A stretch of DNA of 64,000 nucleotides from Takakia lepidozioides (taxonomy: Eukaryota; Streptophyta; Takakiopsida; Takakiales; Takakiaceae): positions 8,990,001-9,054,000 of the forward strand of contig CM060734.1 of NCBI GenBank assembly GCA_030704615.1. Reading direction: 5' to 3'. Both the position numbers and the translations under genes were made by a program. The notes under the pieces are model-generated. The model was not told the DNA's origin and did not search any database. It was given only the letters and a program-made list of their open reading frames with translations. Shown here one piece after another: positions 22,480-34,419 of the stretch. Position 1 is the first letter of the stretch. Each line of letters starts with the position of its first letter.

Positions 22480-23735
22480 GCAGGAGAGTATAGGAGATGA
22501 AGGGGGGGAATGGAGAGAGGATAGTGAGTAGAGTGTGAGAGAGTGGAGTGTGCAGAGAGTACTGGGGGGGTGGTGGATGTGGACGGTGGCGGGGAAGATT
22601 ATTGGTCTCTTGGGTTTGGTTGTGGCAGGGGCGCGTGTGCTTAGAGAGGTGGGGTAATCTTTACCCGGCAAGCTGGTAAGGTGGGCTGACATAAGCGATG
22701 GAGGAATGATTAAGTGTTGACGGCGGCTGTGGTGCAGCAGCATGGGAGGAGTCATTATGGAGTTTAGTCCCTGGTGTGGATAGTGGGGTAGCGCCGGCAC
22801 AGGCGTTAAGCAAGTCAGTCGGTGATTGTGGGGGGAGAGATGGTGTAATATGCAACGGCCAGAAAGCTTGTAAGGGGAGTTGATGATTTTGTGGGGAAGT
22901 ATAGTTATTAGGAATGGGCCAGAGAGTTATGTAGGGGACGTCCAGGACCGGGAAAGATGGAGAGTTGTGCTGTGATGCTGTAAAGGTAATAGTAAGATTG
23001 GGTGCAGGGATAATGCTGATGATTACTGCTGGATAGGGGATATGGTGATGGGGTGAATTGGAGGGAGCAGGGGGGTTATGGGCTTGCAAAGTGTAGTGGG
23101 GTGATAGATGGTGTGGGATGTGAGGGGGGTGGGGATTGGCACTGGAATGTTATGGTGAACGATGTACGGGGTGTATGGAATTGAATATGGTACGGGGGGT
23201 GTAACTTGATATGTACTGGTGTTGTGCAGGCGGGCTGTGGCCTGTTCCAGCTTACTGGCGTGGAGCATAGCATGGACTATGGGTGGAGGCATACTATTTG
23301 TTATAATAGGCTGGCCGTGTGGCTGAGTAATCTCTGTGTTTGCTATTTATACTATGTGGAGAGTACGGGGGAGGTTTGGGGAAATGACAGGCTCTGGGAG
23401 GTGTGAGCAGCGGTTGTTGGGGTGGGTTTTATGAGCAGTATTATGTGGTGTGTTTAAGTTGAGCTGTGCCTTTTTTACAAGTGGTAGGGAGGTATTAAAG
23501 CCTAGATCAACTGTGGCTGCATTGTGATGAAGAAATAAAACGGGGGCTGCATCTTCAGATAGCGTAGGTGCCTTAATAATTTGGGTGGCAAGGTAATGTG
23601 ATCTGAAGTGCTATTCTTGGATTTGTGTAGGCTGTTCGTGAGTTGTGGCTGCCCTGGGATTGGGAGGGGGTCGTGGGGATGTAGGATTGCAGTCATTCTC
23701 ACGTATGCGAGACGGCTGGGAATTTGTTAAACAAG
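22480..23735 (-). other. Probable 5' UTR of LINE-D, no gene
   Basis: Between ORF1 and the tandem units there is no supported frame. The minus strand is pyrimidine-rich with CCCC and CAT runs. It is plausibly the element's 5' untranslated region. Confidence 0.35.
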
Positions 23736-23737
23736 TG

Positions 23738-24420
23738 AACGCTGTTGTGTTGTAAAGATGATGAGAGAGGAGGGGAGCGGCGCCCCCCTGTAAACCCAGA
23801 GTTATGGGTATTTTGAATAAGGAGCCTGTAATAACCGGGTTCCTGAAGTCTTGAGAGAGAATGTAAAAGATTATAATGGAAGATAGAACCAGCGGAGCTG
23901 TGTATGACAAGTACAACAACACCCCGCCTATGGTGCCACATAGGGTGGGTTAAGTGGGAATGCATTTGAATGGGGTATGGAAGTTGTTCACTGCAGTACT
24001 CTGGGCAGCATGCTAGCTGGTATGGAGTGAGTGTTCCTGCTGCATGTGTAGGGAAGTGTCGGCTATTGTAGAGCACAAGAAACATGTAAAGAGAACATGG
24101 GGATGTAACCCTCGTAACCCAGGATTATGGGTATTTTGATTGTGGGGGCTGTAATGACCGGATTCCTGAAATCTTGAGAGAGAGTATATATAATTAGAGT
24201 AGAAGGTAAAAGCGGGGTATCTGTGTATGGAGAGTACATCAGAGACCCTGTTAAGGTGACACATAGTGTGGGTGGAGTGTGGATGTATTTGAGAAGAGTA
24301 GGGGAGCTGTACACTGCAGTACACTAGACAACATGTTTGTCTGTATGAAGGAAGTGCCTCTATGGTGTGTGCAGGGATGTGTAGACTATTGCGAAACACA
24401 GAAAGCATATAAAGAGAAGA
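23738..24420 (-). repeat. Tandem ~325-bp units upstream of LINE-D ORF1
   Basis: Two full units (23738-24062 and 24063-24387) and the start of a third align along their length. Shared blocks on the plus strand are TTATGGGTATTTTGA, CTGTAAT.ACCGG.TTCCTGAA, CTTGAGAGAGA, and CACTGCAGTAC. The divergence of about 30% shows they are not recent. Tandem repeats placed 5' of ORF1 are known as promoter monomers in some LINEs, such as mouse L1. That role here is an inference from position and orientation. Confidence 0.65.
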
Positions 24421-25638
24421 TAAACTAGGGCATGGCCAGAGTTCATGGCTGCACCAGCATGGGTTAGTATATTGTTGAGGAACTTGGAGGGTGTGGGCAA
24501 GATCGCAGGGGGGGCCCTGGGAGAGGCAATTGCGAAGATAGATGTGGTGGCTGCCATTGAAACCTTTGGAGTGAGTAAAGCTGTATCTGCAAGAGCGGAG
24601 AAGAACAGAGGGTCAGGCCCGGGAAGATGAGAATTAGAAGAACCGACATGAGTAGCAATGCAAAGTGGTAATGTACGGGGTGAGGATGTGACCTTGTGGT
24701 AGCCTAGAAGAAGGGGGGAAAGTTGATCCGTGGAGGGATTTACCGCAGGTGGATTGGGAGAGCCTTGGGCATGAGGGGTCATGCGTTTGGCTGTGATGAA
24801 GTTCCCCCGGCCTGTGGATGAGTAGTTGCCAGGGGCGAGAAATGGTGAGGCCTTGGGAGGGAGCCTCCATTGTCGCATACTAGTTAGCACCCTAAAGTGG
24901 GAATTGTTGATGCCTGTTCTGAAATTGTTCAAGGAGCTCTCCACCGGTGTGCAGGTGATTCCGAGGGGCTGAAGGAATACAGGGATGTTGAATGCATGAC
25001 AAATCTTGAAAGCAAGAGATAAGGGTGAGAGAAGTGTACCTAAGAGCATGGGATTGTGAGTGAAATTGTACCGTGTGAGTGAAATTGTACCGTGGCCTGG
25101 CCAAGTTTCCTTTCTGATTCTGGTCCGCAGTGGAGTGGTGATTAGGGTCTTGAACCATTGTACATCGTAGTGTGGGGGGGCTGACCTGCCAGTGAGATGA
25201 TGTTAGAGGTATATATAAGCATGAATTATTGTAGGGGTGGGGTAGAGAGATTTTACACAGGTGGGCTGTGGTAAAGTGGGTATGTGTGTCAGCTGACAGG
25301 GGGGGCACTGGTGTGGAGACGCGCAGAGAGAGATTATTGACATGAGTGGGGCTTGAGCACAGGTGTGATGCCGCGGAGCAGCGTGGTAAGATAAGTGGGG
25401 AGAGAATACGTCGACTTTTTTCATCCAAGTACATCCACGGAAGCTATCCGTGGATGAAAATTGCTGCGACCCGATTCGGGTCGCGCAGGCCTTTAAGGGT
25501 TAATTCAAATAAAGTTTCCAGGGCCACTGTCCCCTGTTCTTTTTAAAAAAAGGGAGAGAGAAAAAGAAAGGAGCCCTTTGGAGAAAATTCGCCAGCCAAA
25601 AAACGGTCAAAGCCGGTGCGCGCAGTGACTGCGGCATC
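24421..25638. other. No supported gene; small repeats
   Basis: A tandem duplication of GTGAGTGAAATTGTACCGTG lies near 25055-25097. At 25420-25460 a TTTCATCC-type palindrome (TTTCATCCAAG..GGATGAAAA) appears again. Several long minus-strand frames are Pro/Ser/His-rich and unsupported. Confidence 0.4.
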
Positions 25639-25734
25639 ATGGCTGCGGCTCGGGATGCCGTTGGAGCTCTGGGACCTGAAGGAGAAACCCACATGAAGGA
25701 AACCGGGAAATCCAAGGGCAGGCTACAGTTGAAG
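25639..25734 (+). CDS. Candidate first exon with 32 codons, gene unknown
   Basis: ATG at 25639 opens 32 codons (MAAARDAVGALGPEGETH, then KGRLQLK) and reaches a donor, AAG|GTACGT, at 25734/25735. The upstream DNA is purine-rich like a plant 5' leader. No downstream exon in frame could be assigned. It could belong to a gene whose other exons are lost, or be part of the leader of the receptor-kinase gene at 27408. I do not recognise the peptide. Confidence 0.3.
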
Positions 25735-27407
25735 GTACGTTTATCGGATTCCTGGGTATAGCTCAGTTGGGGTGTGTGAGGCTGTGAGCTAGCATTGGCA
25801 TGGGGTGCTCAGCAGGCCTCGTTTGTCGATTTGCAGTGAGACTGCTGACTGCGGAATACTTTGTCAATTGTTTTGCTACTGCGCCAAATGTATGCAAAGT
25901 GGTTGCAGATTCTGGATGCAGTAAATAGACTGCATTTGGAATGACTTCGCAGTGAAGGGTTTCTGAGCCCGTTATTTTAATACCCGTAGTCTTGTGAGAT
26001 TCAGCAACTCTGCTTGCCCTGCGATAAGGTTTTATGGCTTAGCGTTGACCCTGCAGTGATTCAGACTGTCTTACAGCGTCGATATTTCATTCTTTGACGA
26101 AGGATTGTGTCTTCTGCCTTGTTAGTAATGAGGGTAGCCGTCCGAGATGGGTGGCAAGACGTCTCCCCTTCTTTCGTGTGGCTCTAGCTGTGACTGAAAG
26201 GAGGTCTGTCGTCTTTTCAAGTCATGGGTGGCAAGACGTCTCCCCTTCTTTCGTGTGGCTCTAGCTGTGACTGAAAGGAGGTCTGTCGTCTTTTCAAGTC
26301 ATACGTACACATTATGCCATGATATGTGCACATACATATTCTTGACCCAGAATGAAGGTATGATTGTGCAGGCTTTTATCACTATCTTCATTCCACTCTC
26401 TATTAACAGTAGTTTGTTCCTCTCTCAGCAATTTGGGAAGACTTCCGAGTAGTAGAGAAATGACAACAGTGTCACAATAAAAGAGTAGTACATGCTGGGC
26501 TGGAAGATGAAGCGATGGTCTCTAAAACTCTTTGTTATGCTTTGACCAGAAGGATCATCCATGGTCTTTGTGGGTCAAGAATACTAGAACCTGTCTGTTT
26601 GTGCCCCGGATTCCAGCTACACCCTGCAGAAACATCTCCTCTGAGCCCTGACTTTGCTTCCCTGGATTTACCCAAATGGTTTTGTGTGCACACATTGTTG
26701 TTAAATGCCGGGGCATGTTTAACAGCAGAGAGCTTCAGAATTGGCTATGTTGGTTCGTACCAAAAGTGGTTCCTGCGTGGGTGTTTAGTTTGTTCAGGTG
26801 GTTGTATTTTACATTGCTACATTGTCATTCAGTCATTGCTTGGTTTTTGCAATTTAAGTCTTTTGCTTGCATCTGTTTTTAAATTTTTGTACAACAGCTG
26901 AAGTGGCAATTGCCAGCAGGTTCTTGTGAGTGCCCATGTGACACCATTGTGAAGGACTCCCCAAGTATTAGAACACATTAGGTTAAGCTTTGGCCCAAGG
27001 GATGATTGCTAGCAAGAGGAGTTATCTCTGTTGTAATGCATCAACTTTCTGACAATTTGTCATCGAAGGATTATTGTGGTGCAGAATTTGAGAAGAACTC
27101 ATCAGATGGAGAGAGTAGGCCATGTGGCTTGTAGTTTTGTGTGATAATTTGTCTCTTTTTCCTTCAATGTTGCAGGGGTTTGTGGGGAGGTGATTTATCA
27201 CAGGGGGTAATAATGGTGGCAAGGTTCCAAGGCTATTGACAAATGTTGGGCAGTTGTTTGAGACTGGGACACTGTATGATGGGCCTTTATCCAATTGTGA
27301 AAGGCAAGGATGCACAACCACGTCTGTGAAACTAGCTTGCAGGCACAGCTGAGAACTGAGGGGTGGAAGGATTAGATGATGGCCTAGTGAGGACCTCAGT
27401 ACCAACA
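25735..27407 (+). other. Upstream region of the receptor-kinase gene
   Basis: T-rich, intron-like DNA with many pyrimidine tracts. A perfect acceptor-like TTGCAG|G lies at about 27175, so a leader intron is possible. It includes the 77-bp tandem duplication at 26147-26300. No other coding region was supported. Confidence 0.4.
26147..26302 (+). repeat. Perfect tandem duplication, 77-bp period
   Basis: The unit starting ATGGGTGGCAAGACGTCTCC at 26147 is repeated without change from 26224, and the second copy ends at TTTTCAAGTCAT. Identity suggests a very recent slippage event or an assembly artefact. Confidence 0.9.
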
Positions 27408-29297
27408 ATGTTAGAGAAAGAGAGGGTCGGCTATAGAGGAAAGGGAGATGGCGTACTTGCAAGCAGGACTGGAGATGGCAGACTGGCGGTGCTGGGGCTG
27501 GTGCTGGCATTGTTGCAGGTGGTGAAGGTGATGGCCCAATCTAGTGATGCGACCTGCCTGCAGCTGTTCAAGGCCTCGGTGGGGGATCCTCAAGGCCGGC
27601 TGGACTCATGGAACGGTTCAAAAGTGTGCAAGTTCGAGGGTGTGACATGCCTTGGATTCGATACACCTCCAGTGTACACCCTTGAGCTGGGAAGCTTCCA
27701 GCTGACAGGTACCTTCCCAGCTGGGCTGAGTAGTTGTACCAGTCTCACGCACCTTGACTTAAGTGATAACGAGTTCACAGGTCCTATCCCTGATGATCTG
27801 TGTGCAAGTGTGCAAAATCTTGTTATTTTGAACCTGTCTTATAACCAGATTACCGGTCATATCCCTGCAAATCTCTCAAGCTGTACATACCTTAACAATC
27901 TAACCTTGAATAACAATGAGCTTACGGGAGAAATTCCAGGGCAGCTTGGGCAACTTGATCGGCTCAAGCAGTTGGATGTGTCAAATAACCGACTTGAAGG
28001 GATGATTCCTGCTAGTCTTGTGAACCACAAAATGGAATCCCAAACAGGTTTTCCGGCAAGCAGTTTCTTGAACAATGCAGGCCTTTGTGGTCCTCCTTTG
28101 AGCAACAATTGCACAGCCACCCATAAAGGGGGCACAAGTCCAGGGGTCATAGTGGGAGCTGCGGTTGGTGGTGCAATTGTGTTGGTGGCAATCGGGGCCT
28201 TGTTTGCATGGTTCTTCCTCGGACGACTGCGCAGAGCGGATGCTGTAATGATGAGAGACAAAAGCAAGTGGGCAAAACGCATCAAGGGGCCCAAATCAAT
28301 CACTGTGGCTATGTTTGCAAAGCCGCTGGTGAAAATCAGGTTGACTGACCTCATGGCGGCCACAGATGATTTTAGTAAGGATAACATCATCGGTACTGGT
28401 CGAACTGGCACTGTCTATAAAGCTACATTCCCCGATGGCTCAGTCATGGCAATCAAGAGGCTGCAAGATTCACCTCATACTAATCGTCAATTCAGGGCAG
28501 AGATGGAGTCACTTGGGCAGTTGAAACACCGCAACTTGGTGTCCCTGCTAGGTTACTGTCAGGCTGGTAGTGAGCGGCTACTAGTATACAAGTACATGCC
28601 TAGTGGAAGTGTTCGAGATCACTTGCATGATCTGCCTGAGAAGGAAATGTTGGGGTGGCCAATACGCGTGAAGATAGCCATTGGTGGGGCCCGGGGCCTT
28701 GCATGGCTGCACCATAGTTGCAATCCACGCATCATTCACCGCAACATCAGTGCCAGCTGTATACTTTTAGACGATGAATTTGAGCCCAAAATCACTGATT
28801 TTGGGTTGGCACGCCTCATGAATCCTGTGGACACCCATATCAGCACGTTTGTGAATGGGGGTTTTGGGGATGTCGGGTATGTGGCACCTGAGTACGTACG
28901 CACACTGGTGGCTACAACCAAGGGTGATGTGTATAGCTTTGGTGTGGTTCTGCTGGAGCTTACTACAAGCCAAAAACCAGTTGAAGTCCTGGTGGATGGT
29001 GATTTCAAAGGAAACCTGGCAGAGTGGGTGGGGATGCTGTCAGCCGATGGGCGCATTGCCGATGCGGTAGACCAGTCTTTGGCTGGCAAGGGAGTAGATG
29101 AGGAGATAATGCAGATTCTGAGGGTGGGCAGCTCCTGTGTCCTCCCAAATGCAAAGGAGCGGCCAACCATGTATGAGGTTTATCAACTACTGCGGGCAAT
29201 CGGTCAGAAATACAGCTACACTGATCCGTTTGATGACTTGCCAACTGTATCAGACTCGGTGAGTATGGGAGATGAACTCATTGTCTCTGCGAAGTAG
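27408..29297 (+). CDS. LRR receptor-like kinase, BIR1 type (probable pseudokinase)
   Basis: Single exon, 629 residues from the first in-frame ATG. Signal peptide at about residues 25-43 (LAVLGLVLALLQVV). LRR N-terminal cap with CKFEGVTC, then four to five LRRs (HLDLSDNEFTGPIP and on, residues 90-210) and a GLCGPPL cap. One membrane segment at 247-271. Kinase domain at about 325-610: glycine loop GTGRTGTVY (329-337), Lys350 in MAIK, HRN at 444-446 where active kinases have HRD, DFG at 464-466, APE at 493-495. The short ectodomain, the HRN loop, LARLMNPVDTHIST and the C-terminal DELIV match the plant BIR1 (At5g48380) group, co-receptor partners that restrain BAK1/SERK immune and growth signalling at the plasma membrane. 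Asn for Asp predicts weak or no catalysis. Group membership is known-family reasoning; the role in this species is inferred. Confidence 0.93.
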   Translation: MLEKERVGYRGKGDGVLASRTGDGRLAVLGLVLALLQVVKVMAQSSDATCLQLFKASVGDPQGRLDSWNGSKVCKFEGVTCLGFDTPPVYTLELGSFQLTGTFPAGLSSCTSLTHLDLSDNEFTGPIPDDLCASVQNLVILNLSYNQITGHIPANLSSCTYLNNLTLNNNELTGEIPGQLGQLDRLKQLDVSNNRLEGMIPASLVNHKMESQTGFPASSFLNNAGLCGPPLSNNCTATHKGGTSPGVIVGAAVGGAIVLVAIGALFAWFFLGRLRRADAVMMRDKSKWAKRIKGPKSITVAMFAKPLVKIRLTDLMAATDDFSKDNIIGTGRTGTVYKATFPDGSVMAIKRLQDSPHTNRQFRAEMESLGQLKHRNLVSLLGYCQAGSERLLVYKYMPSGSVRDHLHDLPEKEMLGWPIRVKIAIGGARGLAWLHHSCNPRIIHRNISASCILLDDEFEPKITDFGLARLMNPVDTHISTFVNGGFGDVGYVAPEYVRTLVATTKGDVYSFGVVLLELTTSQKPVEVLVDGDFKGNLAEWVGMLSADGRIADAVDQSLAGKGVDEEIMQILRVGSSCVLPNAKERPTMYEVYQLLRAIGQKYSYTDPFDDLPTVSDSVSMGDELIVSAK

Positions 29298-31539
29298 CAT
29301 TTTTGATGGTGGCATTTAGGGTGTCTACCTTCCCTCTAGTCGTTGCCAGTCACATGTTGAGGGATTTTGTCATAGTGCCGAAGTCCCTGTATTGTGTCAG
29401 AGGTGAATGGCGACAAGTAGGAAAAGTGGAAGTTTTTTAGTTAATGTACTTCCCTTCTAATATCATCCTGTGAAACTCTGAGTAGATTATCTTGTGGCCT
29501 ACATTTTGTGCTCGTTGCATCTAGAAGGGTACGAAATCAATCAATAGACAGCCTGTGGCCAGCCAAAAGCCTACTAAAGACTTGGATCCTCTGCATCAGC
29601 TTCCACCAGACTATTTAAGCGTATTTGTTTTTCTATTACACTGTCCATTTCAGGCCTTTTTGTCTTGGATGTATGTATGTGCTGGGATATGTGGTTCACT
29701 TATTGTGTTAGAGGAGAAGGCGGATGACAGTCTTGTTCTTGTCCGTCCTGGTTATGAAGGTTAACTAGTGACATTGAGGTATGTTTTCAGGAAGGATTGG
29801 CTCTCAACTCTGGCTCTTTCATGTTCAGTAGCTCGGAAGGCCTAACAAACAAAAAGAATTAACCAGCGACTCTGGCAATCCTCCAGCTTTCAGCCATCAA
29901 ATAATGTGTACCTACTTTCCGGTCTTCTATGGAAGAGGTATAAGTCTTAGCCCAAGAACTTTCCAGGATGAGATGCATGTCCCTGTGTAGATCGACGAGG
30001 CATCCTGGAAAGTTAGTGAGCCAGTATTTACCTGTTGAAAAGACCCGTCTTCGACTTGAGACACTTGTTCAGGTCCCAGGGCAGAACTCCATAATCTACA
30101 ATTGCAGCCCCCATCAAGGGGCAGGCAGGAATTCTTGTTTGGAAAGTCCCCATTTTAACTAAGAGATAATTTCATCAGGTCTCTAGGATGGAGTTGCAGC
30201 TCCCCAATTCTAACAGAGTCTGTAACTTCTCTAGGCAAGGATACTTCTGGAAATTGGTGATTTGTGCTTTGTGTTGGGCATTGGAACTTATCGCTGATGT
30301 TGGAACGAAAGGAATATGGAAGCTGCATGTTTCAAAGTTTGGGAGCTTGTGCTTGTGCACCCCCATGAACTAGACAAGTTGCAGCAATATAGGGCTGAAA
30401 CTTGATGCCATCACAAATCTGTTATTGCTGTACTTCATTACAAAACAAATCTACATTCTGAATCCACCCGACTGTTTGACTATTCGTGAATGGGAAGGAA
30501 GCAAAGGAAAGTTAGAGAAATCTTCTCCAATCTATTACTTTCTAATCATCATCATCACGAGACAAGGCGGTCCTCACAATTAAAATATCTGGGATCCTTC
30601 TTCGTGCATCCTGACTTCAGAATCATTTTAGCATGGAAACCCACATGCAGTTAACAGTAGAAGGGAGGATATAAGAAAAGGATGTGGGAGTGGTCTCCAC
30701 AAGTGCGTGCGTCACTGCACGCATTTCTGGAGTGATGGAGCGTAGCTACGGTGTGAGCCTTGCCCCATGAGCCTATGAGCTGGGCTCACGCTTTACCCAC
30801 TAAATGTGAGCCTAGGCATATGCTTAGCAAGCGTGAGCGCAGGGTTTAGGGTGTTGGAGACAGGCCCTATAGCCGAGGACATGACCACGAGGGCCTATTA
30901 CCGTGGTATGAGCAAAAACGGAATATTGCATTCTGCAAAATGAGGATGGACAATCATGACATACAAGGAAATGCACAATTAGAGCATGCATTCACTTCAA
31001 GGACATGAACATGCATTGCTTGAATTGTATTGAAGCCACCCACAAATGTGAGGGTGAAAAAGATATTGAGATGTTCTAATGTAGCCTCCTTGTACTCAAC
31101 ATCCGTGACAACTAGCAATGTCCACAAGTTGTATTGACATGCTCCTAAAGACTACATAGGCTACCATTCAATATGTTTGAGAGCTGTCGCGCTGCAGAAG
31201 AGTATCAACTTTGCTAAAAGCAAGCGTGGCCTGGTGAATGAACGGGTCTCTTTTGGGGTCACAATACATCATGTGCAAATATATGAAGAACAGAGCCAAA
31301 AGTGACCAATGTATACACCCGACCATAGCTAGGGGGAGGAACTTCCATGATATCTGTTACCCGCGCCTGTAGAATTCTTATTGACTCCACCTTGCAGTCG
31401 TGATCTGTATCTGAAGGCACACGGTGCATTGTTGTTCCATTCCTTTTCGCAGATCGTGAATTGGCCCCGGCAGGAGGCACTCTAGCAACAGAAGGGAAAA
31501 TGGTACCTACGTCAGGTGTAGACAGTACTGAAGAACGTG
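29298..31539. other. 3' flank of the receptor kinase and gene-free DNA
   Basis: 29298-30600 is AT-rich 3' flank with only short frames. At 30740-30840 GTGAGCC/GCTCAC repeats like those at 2215 and 13190 recur. 30900-31250 shows nothing recognisable. Confidence 0.4.
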
Positions 31540-33180
31540 CAAGACAAAAACCAACGTCCTCCAACATCCCAATCTTGCGTGATGAGAGAAGGTTCCCCCA
31601 TTCTCTGGCCAAATATTAGGTGGGGACAGCTTCATTATGACAGAGTTGCGCACCCTTCCACTCACACATTGAGCAATATCATCCGGGTAGAACCAGAATT
31701 TATGAACCTTAGATTCCCTTTTCCCATATGGACGAAACAACCTTGTGAACGTAGGAGCATGAGTGCCACCAGAGCCTTTCACTATCTTGGAGATACATTT
31801 CACAAAAGTATTTGCCCAGATTGTTGTACATCCCGCTCTAGACCCAACTGCAGTGCGCTCCATGTGCCATTCAGAGTCAATATAGACAGACTCTTGCACA
31901 TGCACCATCATGTCCTCAACACAACCTGCAACTGCAGTGGTGGGAGGTGAAGAAAAATGTTGGGTAGAAGATGATCCAACAGCAAATGTGCTAGCAGATG
32001 ACACCGTGGATTGGAGATACCCGATGAACAAAGAAATTGTCTCTGTCATGGCGATAAGAATCCCCATCTGAACCTGGAGGGGTGTTCAATTTCCGTTTAC
32101 ATTAACCAAACCTCTCCTCATCTTCCAAATGAGGAACTCTCAATTGCAAAGGTGAACCTACTATGCATCTGTTGACGGCCTTTGCCATCTTTGTTGGATC
32201 CCCTGATCTGGTCGTGACCCTGAGCATCAATTCACTTGTATCTGGTCCCCTCCCTCTAGACCGTCCCTTGAGAAAATCACGATATCTGGTTTGCTGCGAA
32301 AATGCTTGCGCCATATCATCCGTTGTAGCTACATACAAGTCATGACCAGATTTGCCGGATTGTTGCCTCCAAGCATTGTGAACGGTTTCCGCCAAATTGT
32401 TGGAAGGTGCAACGTCTTCAAGGGACATGTCATATAACACAAAGGCAAAAGAAACTTTAGAAAGAATGCGGGAGGAATTGGTGCAAGGAATAGAAACAAA
32501 TGGGCTGTAAATGAGACAACATTGCAATGTGGTTGCAGAGGCCTTACTGTTGTCATGAAAGCTCCCCATTGCCTGTACCAGAAATGCCAGAAGACCAATT
32601 TGTCATCCAACTCTTTCACACCATCCTCGGTCGCAGCCCCGGATGAAAGCCACCATGCTCGGATTGTCTTGTACCTGCTATCAGCCTCACCCGTGCTATT
32701 TTAGCATTCATGTATATTAAACACAGCCTCCTATGCTCTGCCTAAAGATCAAGTCTTATACACATTTTTGTATGTTTTTCCAAAGATTGTGTCCAATGGA
32801 AAAGACAAATGCGCTCCCTATTTGACATAGACATCTTGGGATCTCCAGATCCAAAAACACGCAGCACTGCATTGAAATTTGTTTGCGCGTTATCGGCCAT
32901 GAACCTTGTAAAATTTGTATCTGCAACACCATCGGCCTTCATGACAAAAATCAAAGAATTCCACATGAGCATTTGGGACTCGGTATCTTCCAACTGCATG
33001 TCACAAATGGCAATCGCCATGACACGCTGGTAAACTTGATCATAAACATCACATGCCATGGTTGTCCAACCCTTCACTCGTTTACAGTGATCAAACATCA
33101 TCCACGCCTTCTCCAAATCTCCTCCAAGTTGCATGCGCTTAACAAGGCTGACACCGCTACCCTCACCCACTGTAGATCAC
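31540..33180 (-). pseudogene. MULE-like transposase, C-terminal two thirds, broken
   Basis: Four blocks in shifting frames on the minus strand. 33170-32742 holds the catalytic region (YQRVMAIAICDMQLED, FMADNAQTNFNAVLRVFG, RERICLFHWTQSL). 32619-32570 has FWHFWYRQWGAF. 32450-32102 has NLAETVHNAWRQQSG and DLYVATTDDMAQAF. 31900-31580 has the tail (HAPTFTRLFRPYG, KFWFYPDDIAQCV). A second copy of the last two blocks lies at 63180-64000 (+), and an N-terminal part of what seems the same family at 51805-52470 (-). The mutator-like family is inferred from the catalytic and HW blocks. At least three frameshifts make it inactive. Confidence 0.65.
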
Positions 33181-34419
33181 ATCTTGAACAAGTAAACTTT
33201 GAAATAGCCTTGACCAGGAAAAACATTATCTTGAATGAAATCATACCGACTTCAACGTTTCAGCTCAAGAATGTTATCCATGCAACCTCTATTACCAAGG
33301 CCCAATCTCAATGCATTCGCGTGATTCCAAATATTTGGAGAGCTCAAGACAGAGAAATGGTCCATGACTGCATCTAACCAGCGCGCTTTTTAGGGGAGTC
33401 CTCTCGCCCAAGTATGTGCCTCTCAAGAAATGTGTCCCCTCGCCCTTTCTGATGTGAGAGGGCATGCAGTCGACTGGACCGCTGCTTGCCTGCTTGCTTG
33501 CTTGCAAGAGTTGTAGAACTGCCATGGCTGCAAAAATTACGTCTTTATTAGTATTGACCCATTTTTGTGGAGACGGCGGGTTGTAGGTGCAATAAGAAAA
33601 CAATATAATCCCTACAACTGTGCCAATTTTATAAATAAAGACGAAGTCAAACTAGCACCCTGCCAAACTTCATAACAGTTGAACAAATATTCTTCCTCAA
33701 GCTCATGTTGATATATGTATTGGCAACAGAGACTAAGACCCTATAAGAGATGTCAGCATGTAGCCAGCATTACAGAGGAGATAAAGTGTTGAGTTGTCAT
33801 TTGGTATGTTTTCACAATGTCCAGAGATTCTATAGAGTTCTTGATGTATATGGAAGTTTAAGACTGTTAAACAGCGTCAAATAACTCTCTAGAGATGTCC
33901 TAGCTTAACATAGCAAACTCTGCTATAATCTCCTTGCAATTCGTGCTAAATTTTGATGATGGAAGGCCTCCCAGTTTTGCTACTTGTTCCATCAAAAGTT
34001 GTGCACTAGTGGGACCCTTTGCAAGCCTTGCCATCATTAGTATGGGTTGCCAACTACATGAACCCCGCACTCAACCCAAAGTGTCATTCACCAAAAAATC
34101 TGTTTCAATTACCCATCAAAGAACATGTATGCCATCATCAGACTCATTAACCACGCTCAGTTTTTCGCGCCAATAGTGGTAAAACCCCAAAATCTGCCAA
34201 TTGTTGTGAATGGCATATCCTTGACCGTGGGTAGAGTACCATGTATGGGTATATCACAAAATTCCACTAATTGAGGGTCCACTTCGAGAAAGGACCTGGA
34301 GGAGGTCCAACATGGGGGAGAGAAAGAGAAGCCCCCACCTGTACTTCACAAAACAACAACACCACAAAGCACAAGAATTCTTCTTCGACTACTTGTGATT
34401 TTGTTCTAGGAATTAGAGA
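33181..34419. other. No supported gene
   Basis: AT-rich DNA with short unsupported frames. The left part (33181-33600) may hold the eroded 5' portion of the transposase. Nothing else was recognised. Confidence 0.35.

Noticed and set aside
22480-25434. Long minus-strand Ser/Pro/His-rich frames as a host gene
   Set aside because: No motif, no splice pattern, and two of the frames are copies of each other through the tandem units. They are better read as LINE-D 5' UTR.
25750-25810. tRNA-like sequence GGTATAGCTCAGTTGG
   Set aside because: It has a good A box but no B box or cloverleaf at the right distance, so there is not enough for a tRNA or SINE.
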